The notes below the pieces were generated by a model that saw nothing but the letters and a program-made list of their open reading frames with translations, had not been told where the DNA came from and ran no database searches. 64,000 nucleotides of DNA from Chamaecrista fasciculata (lineage: Eukaryota; Streptophyta; Magnoliopsida; Fabales; Fabaceae): assembly GCA_003254925.1 (NCBI GenBank), contig QANZ01001923.1, positions 119,123-183,122 of the forward strand, written 5' to 3'. Both the position numbers and the translations under genes were made by a program. Positions 49,401 through 61,403 of this stretch are shown here, in pieces. Positions within the stretch are counted from its first letter, which is position 1. Each line of letters starts with the position of its first letter.

Positions 49401-52400
49401 AAGCAGATTGATGAAGACAGAGTAGTTGAAGTTTAAAAGCATGAACAAATTATACGATTTCATTATATTGAAATATTAAGGTGGAAGCAAAAAACAACGA
49501 AATTAGGTATAACCTCATCACAAAAACCCTCTTTGACCACCGTTGCATACCCTTTTTCTTTTGTTCTGTTTACATCAATAACACCAATTACCTGCAAAAT
49601 ACATTGCCAATTTAGACTTCATGTGAGAACAGCACATTTAACTCAATTTAGTGCTTTGCTCTTATTTTCACGTCATCGATTGGGATGTATATAACGGTTA
49701 ACTAGCTGTCAATTATTTTCTTGATTACTTCGATCATGGGAAAATAACGAGGAATAAGGGATCATAGGAATACTGGTCAATTATACATAAAGTACTGTTT
49801 GTAAATAAAAAATACACTTCCACTCATTCCCATTCCACAACTTCTGGTGCATCTCTCTTCTTCCCATACTATGATCCGACCGAATGAGATTATACCTTAT
49901 CTAAATAAATAAAGTCGGTCAAACTACATTGACTATAAACTTTGACGGAATCAGATGCATTTAAGCACGCAACTTTATGAATATAAGATTGGTGAAAGAA
50001 AAATAGAAAATAGGTTCAGTTGAAGATAATGACATATTACTTCCTGTGTCTCATATTTGATTGTCCTCTGTTCTGAGAAGTTTAAGAAGGGAAAAATATA
50101 ACAATAAACTTCAAATCTTGTACATGAAGAAAAGAAAACTCTTTTTGAGGGAATTATTATCAAGGAATTGATAAAAAAAAAATTCTGAAACGCAAAGTAA
50201 AAAATTCAATATTTTAATATTTATAAACTACAACAGGAACTGTAACATACATTAGGGAGTACAAATGAAACAGTAGAAAGGACTGAATGAATTAAGAGGT
50301 AATTTGGATACGGGATACCATTAATTTCTCATTGTAATTTCTGAAGCTTACAACTTGAAAATAAGGACCAAATACATATTTTAAAATGTAATTAAAGGAT
50401 AATTCTGTTTCTGATGATAATCATACCAGATAACTTGATTGAACCAGTAAACCTCCTTATACAAATTTTATACTTTTGGCTCCACTAATATATACAGACA
50501 AAATTTAATTATGCTGCTATTCAAATTTATTTTTGATCACCCAATCCATGGATGAGAGTTTTACAAAGAATAAATTTCCTATGTTATCATTTGATTTAAA
50601 AAATAAGACAAATATCAGTCTCCATTTGAACAAAGTTGAAGCCAGAGAAGAAACGAATAAAAGTTACCAGCTCATAGACATAAACAAGCTCTGTTGTTAT
50701 GCATGATATTGCCTGCCATATTGTTTAACACAAAGAAATCATTCAAGAAATGACATAATTACAAGTGCACCTTGATGAAAAAGACTTGTAGATTCTGTAC
50801 CTTGTCAACAATATCCAAGTTCAAGTACTTCAATTCTTCTTGAAGACCTTGGGAAATTCCAACTTCAAATATCTTGTTTATGTGCAACAGTGCAGAAATA
50901 CTCTAGAAAATATAGAGTACCACAACAACAACAACAACAATCAAAATATAGAGTATAAAAAACAAATTCCAACAGATAACAGGAAAACATGGATTTTATA
51001 ACAGAAAGCAAGAACAAATTTGGAAACATTCTTCGTGATAGCGTCCAAATAAGAACCTCAAATTTTAAAGTAAAAAAAGGAAATTTTACCTTCAAAAGAG
51101 CTGTCCAATCGGAGCTGGTACATATGGAGCTTGGGGAGTCAAATTTCTTCAATGGTCGAAATTAAATCTTTGTAAATAGTAGTATACAGGAAATGCAGGA
51201 TAGAGAAACATCATATCAAAAATTAAAGAAACAGAAGGGGTAATCATTAGCATATCATAATTTTTCATCATTCCAAATAAAACTGGCCTATCTTCACATG
51301 ATAATTTATGCTCATAGCATGATACTTAAGAATCCAGCATAAAGGAACGAAAACCATCATACTTCATTGATTAATGGTGTTCAGTATTTGAAATCAAGAC
51401 CATGAAATTAGAAAATATATATAGTGGGTGCACATCATGCTGTGTTATCAACTAGTTGAGTGTAACTGAATCTACAGAACAGAGCATCAGAAATAGGCCC
51501 ATGAAAATTGTGGTCAGCCTAGTGAATTATATATTTGATACCTTCAGCAAGTATGGAATGTCCTTTACAGATTTCAGTGTTCCATGTAAAGAAGCAACTA
51601 GTTCTTCTGAGCAAAGAAAGAAAGATATCTATTTCCCGTCAAAGAAAATATGCACCTTTTCACGATTAATCTAATGAAAGGCAAACAGGTATTTAACCTA
51701 CACAGGGACATAATATTCAGGTAAAAGATATTGAACTTTAGCCTCAATCTCATCAAACTTGAAGCATATGAAAGCTCAATAATACCTTAAATAGTCAACA
51801 AAAAATGGATACAGCATTTAAACGGTAGTTCAGAATTTCAAGGTCAAGTATAGGCCTCAAAAACCAGTTTCTGACATGAAAAAGAAAAATTGCTATAAGT
51901 TTCTTATTTTGGAGTGATGTAGATGTAAAATTAACTATGAGAGTAATGCAGATATTAAATTAACTATGTCTTAACACTCTGTACCTCAAAAGTCGCCTTC
52001 CCGGTGGAGTCACACACTGCATGAAGTACAAAAGTTAACCATGCATGTTAAGATAACTGGCATACTCTAAATTGAAGTTAAACAACTATAACAAACCTTA
52101 TTCATCATCCCAAATACAGAAAACCTACAATTCACGAAAAGGGTCTCAGATATTCTCCAATACTGAAAGTGACAAATTTAAAGGGTAAGTCAGCAATTAC
52201 CCTTCTTTTGCCCTACCAATGCCCATATGGCTAGGGTGCTTGTCTGTTTGGAATATCTGCAATGCTTCATGAGCTGCTGCATCGAGTTTGAGAAATTTAT
52301 TTCTGCATCATCAATGTCAAGGGAAAATTTTGAATATTTCTTTTCGAAAAATACAAGTTTTAGTGTAGTGAAAGATGGACTGCCTTAAGGATTAAATAGA

Positions 52401-55400
52401 CTAAGAAAAAAGATACAATGAAACTTCCGCTACAGAATCTATTGTAATTGAAGCATTTCCAGATTCCTTTTGTTCAAGGGTATCTACTATCATCTCATTC
52501 TCTAATATTGCAAGAAGGCCACCGCTGGCACGTACTTGTACTTCATTTCCCATGTCCATCATGGAATTCAACTGCAGTTGTGGGAGGAAGTAAATACACG
52601 GAAACACAGAAAGTTCAGAATACTGAAATTAACAGCACAATTGAGACTAAATCACTGAATAACCAAACATAGGAAAATTAAGCATTTATATTACACTGCA
52701 AAATTGAAGGGTAATAAGTAGACTCCAGTAAGAAATAATTACAAAAGAAGAAGTAACTAATGAAACTCATTATAAAGATTTTAAATATATAACTCTTGGT
52801 TAAAATACATAGGATATTAATTATACTATTCTAAGAACGTGAAAAAAAACTTGATCAATAATGAAAAATGCACTTAATTGCCATAATAATGATAGATTAA
52901 ATATTAATTATACATTCCTAATGGCATTAATAATTGTAACTGAAAGAACAGGTTCCACCCGTGATACAAGCAACAGATAGTTCAAGAACAAATAATTCAA
53001 TTACTAACCCCAAGCATGCATTAACATAAGATGACAATCTTAAGATATGGACCATCAATTATTATGATATAATTAGACAAATGATATAATAAATGTCAAA
53101 TATATTCTCACTCACATAGCAAATCCTTTCCTTGACGTTTAATCCATCAGCCATCCCTGCTACCCGAAGATAGATTAATCTGTAAAATCAGAAAATGGAA
53201 GAACAATATAATACTAAGATCATAAACCACTTTTTTGATTTTCCTATTTTTCTTCCATTTGGGGTTTGGGAAAGTAGTGAAATTCACCAAAAAGGTGTCA
53301 TACTATCAAGAAAAAGCACATCTGTGATGATTAAATCAACTCAAAATTAAGATGGCAGTTGAGAAGTTCTGAAGCAGCCACTACAAATTTATAGGATAAT
53401 AACTAGATAAGACTTTTTACTTCACCATAATAATGTATTTGGACAACCAAACAATATGTATAGTAAAGTTAACAGAGAAACCTCAAGTGTGCATGCACAC
53501 ACTCGCGGAGGTGAGAATACCAAGTTGCCAACTATATACGCAGAAAGAGATTACCCTAAATAGCCATTGTTCCAGTAGAAGGGGTCTGTAAACCACTTAA
53601 TACAAGCCTAGAACATAATTTAGGTCCTTTTTTACTTTGTGAATGGAAACATTTCTATTTTGATGTGTTGCACAGAGCAAACATATCAACATGAATTATG
53701 AATAGAAAGTTACAGACTTCGAAGTTTAATATCTTAAATACCTGTGCCATGCTTGCTCATAGCAAAATATTGAACTTTTCACAAGCTTTACTGTAGGAGC
53801 CTTATCTACTCCATCTGCATCACTAAAATAGTTAAAAGTGTCCCATAACCTGATATTCCATAACTTAACCACATGATAAGCACCATACCACTTCGTTGCA
53901 GAGCAGACAAGAAGGTTTCTTCACATTTCGAGCTGGTGTAAATTATCGTAGGGTTTGCTTGATATTTTACTGCATAAAGATATTATAGCCATGAGACAAA
54001 TCAAGGACTAGAATGACACAAATAGCAAGGAAATACTCAACATAGAGTCCATGAGAGTAGAAATTATTATTATGAAACATAACCAAGTGACAATGAGACT
54101 TGAGCTGCAAAAGATTAAATCAGTGCTCTTAATTTCAACTATCATGAAAGAGCAGGCGTAGGAGGAATATAGAAACAACATTCAGATATAAGTATATAAC
54201 AAGGATAAGAAACAATACCCAGATCAATTAGTGGGAAACCTGTGTCACCATCATCCCAAACTTCAAGCACATAAAGTTGGCGAATGCTGGAATCATAATA
54301 GGAAACACCTATCCTGCAAAGATAGATGTGAGAGTTCATCAATCAGTTTCAGAGAAGAACCAGGGCGAAGGGAGGGGGAACCATTTGAAGGCAAAGAAAA
54401 TACAAAGCGAACATTTTATAGGACCAAGCACATCTACAATAGGGCTCCCATTTTTTCACTGTGCACCAAGCATGACAATTAAAGTGTGAACCCATGTAAT
54501 AGGAGAAAACACATTCAGCCACACTAACTGTATAGGACTATCTTTCAAATTTTCTTCCTTCACTAAATATTTTAGTGCTTCTTCGAAAAAATGAAAAAAA
54601 AAAAAAAAGTCTCATGCTTGATGGGAACAGGTATTAAATAGAATCTCAATTTCTCTTGTTAAATGAATCCACTCAAACATTGACTTATTTTGTCAGAAAG
54701 TACATTGTATTGGTATAAGATATGTGAAAAGAACTGGGGAAAACAAGAATAGACGGAAATTAGAACTCACACAGTACAGTGTAAAGTACCAGAGTAATAA
54801 CAAGGAACAAATGATGAATGATCTCAATGGAATGCATGACAATAATTGAAGAACTCCGCCAGCAATATGGAGATGAAAATGAAGCTGCCTAATTTGGCAC
54901 TTCTATTTCCCATTAATTTCACATTATAGTTTATTCTTAAAGTCTCTGAAAAAAAGTGTCACTGAATATCCAATGACCATCCTGCAACGCCATTCTTCAC
55001 ACACTCTACTGCCTATGCAAGCAAACTGTAATGTTATTTTTGCACCAAATAAATATGAGGGGGATTGGGTAACAGGTACGTCTGACATTAGAAGTGGCTT
55101 ACCTATGACCATGTAGAATGCATGCCATGTAAACCTGTATTACAGTTCAAAAATAGGTTTAGGGTAAAAAGTTGTAACAGAAAATGCAATAATTTAGTAT
55201 AGAAGGTTATGCTGAACTGAACTTAAGGAGATAAAAATTAAAATAAGAAGAATTATATGAACATTTGGTGTAAATTATCTTGGATTTGACTTATATTATA
55301 TGAAAGACAAAGTAGTTAACTTACCTAATAATTCATTATAATCAGATTGATTCATTGTAGACAGTATTAGGATCTTAAAGATTTAACTGGATGCTAGATG

Positions 55401-56930
55401 CCAATTTACAAAATTTTAGAGTTATTTGTTGACACAACAATTACAAGATGGCATGCTTATTTATTTTTTGTATGAACCCTGGGAGTCCCCTGCCTATCTG
55501 TTTTAACAGTTTAGACAAACAAGTCGGACAGGATTACAAGGGCGGCGAAGCTCTCCTACCAAGTATTAAATGCAACTGCATTCCCAAGTTTTGAAGCCGA
55601 GACCCTTGGTTAAGATGGCATGCTTATTTTCAATGATCTTTGTTTCTATTTTATGGAAGAACTATTTGTTCTTTTTACAAAGCGCTGACTGCTTTTAGAA
55701 GTAAAACCAATTGATCAGGCTTATAACTGGCTCAAGGTGATATCACTCTTCAATAAATAAGGAAAATCTATTTGAAGTTTTATTATCTCCTTGCACATAA
55801 TATTCGTGTACTAGTCAATTTCTTTAAGAGGCACCTGGTTCAGTGACCTGTTCACTTGAATTTATACAATTATGGATGTTAAAATAAAACATTAAATAAC
55901 CCTTACATATTGCAACTCTACGTTAATTTCTCTTATTATGTATTAACATATTTGGTATTTCTCATATAATAATAATCATTACTTTAAATTAACTTACAAA
56001 ACACAGACCTAAAATCTTGTGAGTTTTTCTCCCTTTTCCTTTTTCATTATGTATTTATTTATTAGTTCATTACACCTCTACAGCAATGTCAATAAAAAAA
56101 TTTCCATTGTAATCAACTGAAAGACGGAAGCACAGCTATAACTACAAAGACAATAGCCATGGCTCCTGCCATAAAGATGACTATCCATTCTCAGTAAAAA
56201 CAGCATGAATTCTAAGCATATCATTATTAGTTTTTTTTTTTCATTTCTTGGAGTTCAACACATATAAGTAGTAAATGTTTAATTAAAAATCTAGTTAAAT
56301 TAATCAACAGTAAATCTTAAACTCCTTAGGAATTAAAGATCCGAGCATCATACTTTCAAAACTATAAGTACAAATAGTATAACTAAATCATTCAATCACT
56401 CACGTGGTACTGAGCATTCAGTGATATTTTCATCCATATTTTACCATAACAAGAAAAGCCGCATTATCTAATTTTAAATCATCATTGTTGAACACAATGC
56501 AAAATTGTTTATTTGTCAAAATATGAATGGAAGTAGTATTAAATTTTCAGCGTTTCAAGAGTATTATAACAAACACTTCCAGAATAGTTCAACTCATCGA
56601 GTTAATTACAATTTTAGTTCATCAATTTCAACAAATAAAGAGCGAGTTCACCAAATAAAAAGAGCGCAATCGACAACCAAATGTTCTGTGTTTGGTAAAC
56701 ACTAAATAATTTGTATATCCAGTTCCGGTCCTTCAAATATCAATCATATCGCTAACAGAGAAAACAATAGCGTCATTTTTTAAATTTGATCCTCATGGAA
56801 CCGAGATTTGAAATGCCTTTTTTCTATCCGCTATTCTCGACAGCCAAACAGTAATAAACGGAAAAATTCGAAGCAAAACGCGTAAAATATGGACCTGAGG
56901 AGCGGCTTCGATCTCGTCCATTTCCTCCAT
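40402..56930 (-). CDS. MSH5: MSH5, meiotic MutS homologue
   Basis: Partner of MSH4 in the ZMM pathway; stabilises recombination intermediates for class I crossovers. The 34 exons sum to 2415 nt, closed in frame, 804 residues (Arabidopsis about 807). In gene order: 56895-56930, 55103-55134, 54219-54313, 53889-53969, 53742-53814, 53116-53179, 52417-52571, 52201-52302, 52097-52124, 51985-52016, 51813-51870, 51542-51628, 51090-51146, 50801-50902, 50668-50712, 49514-49591, 49199-49249, 49045-49123, 48306-48376, 48127-48226, 47041-47137, 46867-46956, 46700-46764, 46524-46582, 44744-44820, 44567-44653, 44252-44313, 44076-44137, 42774-42827, 42602-42687, 42177-42208, 42069-42092, 41045-41160, 40402-40479. 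Seen: N-terminus [20 protein letters not shown], lever/core region with [15 protein letters not shown], Walker A GPNFSGKS (about 567-574), Walker B LVDEFGKG (about 643-650) and the C-terminus FFQDIFP. There is no MutS domain I, as usual for MSH5. Confidence 0.95.
40526..40967. mobile_element. Mutator-like MITE, family 2, in the last MSH5 intron
   Basis: Ends are GCCGAAGTACACTTTTAGTC and the inverted AAAAAGTGCATTTTGACC. The flanks are T-rich, so a TSD cannot be fixed. It nearly fills the intron 40480-41044. Confidence 0.75.
43204..43225. repeat. G homopolymer with an undetermined base
   Basis: Run of about 22 G with an N at 43219, in an MSH5 intron. The true length is not known from this assembly. 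Confidence 0.85.
45084..45136. repeat. A homopolymer with an undetermined base, then GT repeat
   Basis: Run of about 40 A with an N at 45100, followed by GTGTGTGTGT, in an MSH5 intron (44821-46523). The rest of that intron, including 45300-45630, shows no supported gene. Confidence 0.8.
55463..55611 (-). mobile_element. SINE-type retroposon with 18-bp TSD in MSH5 intron 1
   Basis: A perfect repeat AAGATGGCATGCTTATTT lies at 55445-55462 and 55612-55629. On the minus strand the insert starts AACCAAGGGTCTCGGCTTCA, where GGCTTCAAAACTT is a worn box B-like motif, and ends CATACAAAAAAT. It looks like a 5'-truncated Au-type SINE. Confidence 0.8.
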
Positions 56931-57006
56931 TTTAGGCGATCTTGTTTCTGTGTGAGCAAGAACGAAGAAGAGCGACTAGATTGCAATGCAAGGAAGCTAC
57001 GGTGCT

Positions 57007-57018
57007 TTTCGCGCGAAA
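57007..57018 (-). promoter_or_regulatory. Perfect palindromic E2F site at the MSH5 promoter
   Basis: TTTCGCGCGAAA is a palindrome and fits the E2F consensus TTTSGCGC on both strands. It lies 77 bp upstream of the MSH5 start codon and about 13 bp downstream of the TATA box, near the likely transcription start. E2F control fits S-phase or DNA-repair genes; activity here is inferred. Confidence 0.7.
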
Positions 57019-57030
57019 TGCACGCCTCCT

Positions 57031-57037
57031 TTATATA
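57031..57037 (-). promoter_or_regulatory. MSH5 TATA box
   Basis: On the minus strand this reads TATATAA within CCTCTATATAAAGGAGG, 101 bp upstream of the start codon. Confidence 0.6.
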
Positions 57038-57101
57038 GAGGTTTTTAGGCAACCAATTGCATAATATTAGCAAATAGCAGCAATAGGTCATGACTCAGGA
57101 T

Positions 57102-57430
57102 TTTTTTTTTCCAACTTTTAGTCCCATAACTTTTGATAAGATCTCAATTTAGTCGCATGTTGCACTTTTGTTCCTAGTCGAGTTGAAAAATTTGTCTCAT
57201 GTTTTGGTCAAGATGCAAAATTGATCTCATATCTTTACAAAAGGTTTTACATTCTGGGACTAATGGTAAAATTTTTTGCAAATATATAAGACTGAATCTG
57301 AAATAAAAAAAGATATGGAACCAATTTGCACCTAACCAAAAAATATGAGATCAAAAGTGCAACAAAAAAAAAAGTTACGACATAAATTGAGACCTAAATA
57401 AAATATATGAGACCAAAAGTGCATTTTGGC
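57102..57430. mobile_element. Mutator-like MITE, family 2, upstream of MSH5
   Basis: Contains CTTTTAGTCCCATAACTTTT and the inverse phrases ending GTGCATTTTGGC. The left terminus is eroded into a T run. It lies about 65 bp beyond the MSH5 TATA box. Confidence 0.7.
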
Positions 57431-57440
57431 ATTTCTTTTA

Positions 57441-57775
57441 GAGTAAATTACACTTTGGTATCCTGTTCTATGGACCGATTTCACTTTGGTACATTATTCT
57501 TTGCACCGTTAACATTTTGGTACCATGATCTTTCAAAAGTGACATTTTGATACCTGTTCTTTGTACCGTTAACACTTTGGGTAACGGTGCAAAAAAGAAC
57601 AGGTACCAAAATGGTAACGGTGCAAAGAACATGGTACCAAAATATCACTTTTGAAGAACAGGGTACCAAAATGTTAATGGTGCAAAGAACATGGTATTAG
57701 AGTGTCACTTTTGAAAGAACATGGTACCAAAGTGAAATCGGTCCATAGAATAGGATACCAAAGTATAATTTACCC
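57441..57775. mobile_element. Palindromic Mutator-like MITE with perfect 9-bp TSD
   Basis: Starts GAGTAAATTACACTTTGGTA and ends with its inverse TACCAAAGTATAATTTACCC. It is built from several GGTACCAAAATGT-type phrases. TTTCTTTTA is present at 57432-57440 and 57776-57784. Confidence 0.9.
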
Positions 57776-57784
57776 TTTCTTTTA

Positions 57785-57960
57785 AAGTAAACTAAATTGG
57801 TTATTGAAAGATGACGGAGCTGATAAATTTATTTATGAAATATTAAAATATGCAGTTTAGTCTCTAAAAGATTAAATATAAACTAAATTGTATACTATTT
57901 TAATCTTTCAAGAACTAAAAACAATATTATTTTTCTAAGATTAAATTATGCTAGTACTTC
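57785..57960. mobile_element. Partial GAGTAAA-type MITE
   Basis: AAAGTAAACTAAATTGGTTA, ATGCAGTTTAGTCTC and ACTATTTTAATCTTTCAAG phrases match the element at 31841. The right end is missing. Confidence 0.5.
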
Positions 57961-58025
57961 AAATTGCATGTTAGAACATTTTAAAGATGGAGTAGTGAAT
58001 TGATAATGTTTCTTATTAGTTTATT

Positions 58026-58059
58026 TTATATATATATATATATATATCTATATATATAT
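58026..58059. repeat. AT microsatellite
   Basis: TA repeat with one CTA interruption. Confidence 0.8.
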
Positions 58060-58250
58060 TGTCTAAAGTCGTGACTCATGAATGACCATCACACTAGCCC
58101 TATATATGGTGCCATTTGGGCTTTCAAGAACCTCTCAGGCCCACAGTTTGTAGAACAACCAAAATATTTAATTTTTTTTTTTAAGATTTATGTACTAAAA
58201 ATAATAAAAGGTTTATTATAATTTAAAATGATATAAATTAAATGGGGAAG

Positions 58251-58322
58251 CCACTACTCAATTGAACTTCATAGAGACATGTATTTCACCACTACTCAAT
58301 TGAACTTCATAGACATGTATAG
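58251..58322. repeat. Two-copy tandem repeat, 38 bp
   Basis: CCACTACTCAATTGAACTTC starts at 58251 and again at 58289; the second copy has lost two bases (AGAGAC to AGAC). Confidence 0.85.
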
Positions 58323-59673
58323 TCTCAGAAATCAACAAAAACATCAAACAAGAACTATCATTTTTTTTATAACAAGAAATATCATTTAACAATAAGAACT
58401 TGCATCAATAAAAAGAAGAGAAAATTGCATTAGTTAAGTAACTAAATGTAAAATTGAAAAATAATTTAGCAAGACTTAAAATAAAAATATAAGATATACT
58501 ATAAATTAAAAAAATTAAATAATAATAATAATAATAATAATAAGGATAAATATATCATTTACAACATATACAAACTTCAAAAAATATAAAAGTAATGAGA
58601 CAAAATTTCATCCCTAATATTTTATATTTTGTTTTATTTTATTCTTTGACTAACTTCTTTCAATAAATTAATGACAAATTATATCTTATTTTTTAATCTG
58701 AGTTAAGATTTGAATTTCTAATTTTTCTATCAATTTTACATTACATATCATTAACCACGTAGATTCTGTCATTAATATTTAGCTAAAAGAAAGAGCAAAA
58801 GGTAAACTTAACCAAAATGTAAAATATTAGAGATGAAATTGACTAAAAAAAAGATCGAGGACGAAATTGACAAAATTTATAGACTAAAATGGCACCTTTT
58901 CCATAGATAAATTTTATGAATACTTATATAAATAAACTTTGAGTTTATTTTGCAAACGATAAATATTTTTTATCTATCAACAAAGATTGAGTTTAATGGA
59001 AGTCTCACATAATATGATGAACCTAAATTCCTTGAAGAGGTGTCTACCATTAGTGCTAGACATTTATCTCAAACAAAATTGTCTTTTAACGAAAAATATT
59101 TGTGGGAAACCAAAATAAAAAATAAAAAAAATTAAACAATAAGATATCATTCTTCATTTAAGATCTTTGAGGTTGAGACTCCAAGTAATTTAGAGGGCCG
59201 GCCAGTGAAGAATTTTGTGTTAGTTTTTCCCATTGTTGATTTGTCTGTTTTACTTTCTCAGCCAATTTCTCTTTTTTTATACGTGGCAACATCACAAAAC
59301 TGATAATCGTATGTTGTTTTTATTATTTTTTGTTGAAATTTAATATTTTTTTTCCTTGATATTTAAGGATATCACTCTTGCTTATTGATTTAAAAGATGA
59401 GATTTTTAGTTACTTATTTTTAAAAAAAAAATAATAATTGTTTGAATGAAGAGATATATGCAAGACAAGATTTATTTATTTTTTTTATTTTTATTTTTTG
59501 GTAAACATGCAAGACAAGATTTTGACTCGAAGGGTGACATATGTTTCTTTCATCCTTTGTTGGCAATGCGTAAGTACGAGAGTTTTTTTCTTTTCTTGAT
59601 AAAAACAAAAGCTCATAAGTTAATGAAAAATCACTTTAATTTTTACCAAAAATAACAATACTAACTTTTTATC
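58323..59673. other. Intergenic, no gene seen
   Basis: AT-rich sequence with an (AAT)n microsatellite at 58518-58543. No supported open frame. Confidence 0.5.
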
Positions 59674-59917
59674 GAGTAAATTAACAATTTAATTTTTAAA
59701 AGATCACTAAATTGACAATTCGATCTTGAAATATTAAAATACATAATTTAATTTTTTAAAAAAATCAATTATTAGTCACTTTCATAGATCGAAAAGTATA
59801 TCATTTCTTAACAAGTATACTCTTTGATTCTTTTAGAGACTAATTATATATTTCAATTTTTTATAAATCAAATTATCAATTCGATAATATTTTCAGGAGT
59901 AAATAATTAATATACTC
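59674..59917. mobile_element. GAGTAAA-type MITE, worn
   Basis: Starts GAGTAAATTAACAATTTAAT and ends AATTAATATACTC. Palindromic in outline, without a clear TSD. Confidence 0.6.
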
Positions 59918-60190
59918 TTTTTTTCTTAAACAATTTGACTAGACTTGCGCCAAATTATTTTTAAATGGACCAAAAAATGTATCTGTATGTTCGTTTGCTT
60001 TGACTTGTGATAAGATCTACAAACTCCATCTTAATACAATACGTCTTTTCAATAAATCTGCTAACCCTGTCTTCCCAACAGATCTATAAATCTCATCTTA
60101 ATTTGTAAAGTGCATCTTTTCTAGGTAAGAACCCAAATACAAAGAATACCCCAAATCGACAAGCCTCACACCAAGTGGGAAGTACTATAT

Positions 60191-60433
60191 GGGATGTCGT
60201 CTATAATGCAAAGTTTGATTCTTGACATGGGATGCAATGGGTTACGAGCCAATAATATAATGACACGTGGAAGAGTTAGTTATGATATGACTCCATACAC
60301 AGTTTTGATTGGTTGAAAAAGTTATTATTTTTTATTATTTTTCAGCATTAAATTATATCAATGGCTATAATTATGCCACATCAGCAATTGCATCCCATGT
60401 CAAGAAACAAACTTTGCATCTTAGACTTACCCC
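60191..60433. mobile_element. MITE-like inverted repeat
   Basis: The arms include ATGCAAAGTTTGATTCTTGA near the left end and its near-inverse TCAAGAAACAAACTTTGCAT near the right, about 45 bp each. No TSD was found. Confidence 0.6.
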
Positions 60434-60810
60434 TCAATCACATTAAATTCTCATAAATCTAAGAATTAACAATTAAAGTTGAGGGCATTTATGTATAGCA
60501 GAGAATCCGTTCATTCAACCGATTGAATCAATCAACTTATAATTTTAAAAGTTTTTTCAGTTCACTCTTTGATTTGATTTTTAAGATATTATTTTTTGGT
60601 TATATTAAATTTTAACAACTTAGATCTAAAACTAAAATATAAAGATTTTTTTTTTTCATAACTTTTGGACCATCTTGTTCGTTTTAAATGGCATATTAAA
60701 TAAATAATATATAATTAAAATATAATACAAGTAATTTTTATTATATATTTTTATCAATTTTTATGTTATATTATATTCCAAAAATTAAGATCTAAAGTTA
60801 ATATATAATT

Positions 60811-61216
60811 GAAGAAAGTGTACTTTTAGTCCTATAACTTTTTTTATTGCACTTTTGGTCTCATTTCTTTGCAAAAAGTTTCATATTTGGTCTTATGTCA
60901 CTTTTGCTCCTATATCTTTTGATTAGGTTGTAGAATTAGTCTCATATCTTTGCAAAATCTCCGCTAGTCCCACCTGATCCAAAGACATGAGACCAATTTT
61001 GCGTTTGACTCAAAGATATAGAACCAATTCTACAATCTGAATAAAATATATGAGACAAATTTTATGACCTAACCAAAAGATATGAGACAAAGTGAAACAC
61101 GGGACCAAATCTGCAACTTGAGCAAAAGATATGAGACCAAAAGTGCAACAAAATAAAGTTATGAGATCAAATTGAGACTTGAATAAAAGTTATGGGATCA
61201 AAAGTACACTTTAACC
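60811..61216. mobile_element. Mutator-like MITE, family 2, perfect 9-bp TSD
   Basis: Ends GAAGAAAGTGTACTTTTAGT and AAAAGTACACTTTAACC. TATATAATT is present at 60802-60810 and 61217-61225. Confidence 0.88.
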
Positions 61217-61403
61217 TATATAATTTAAAAAATGAAATTACACTAATGTCATTTGTTGTGATATAATAATCAGATAGTATTATTTTATAAAGTTACGTAT
61301 AGGTAATTACTCATTTCATTATATGGGCAAAAACAAATGTAGAAAAATTGAAGGACCTATATATTTCATATAATAGTATATATATATATATATATTTATA
61401 TTA

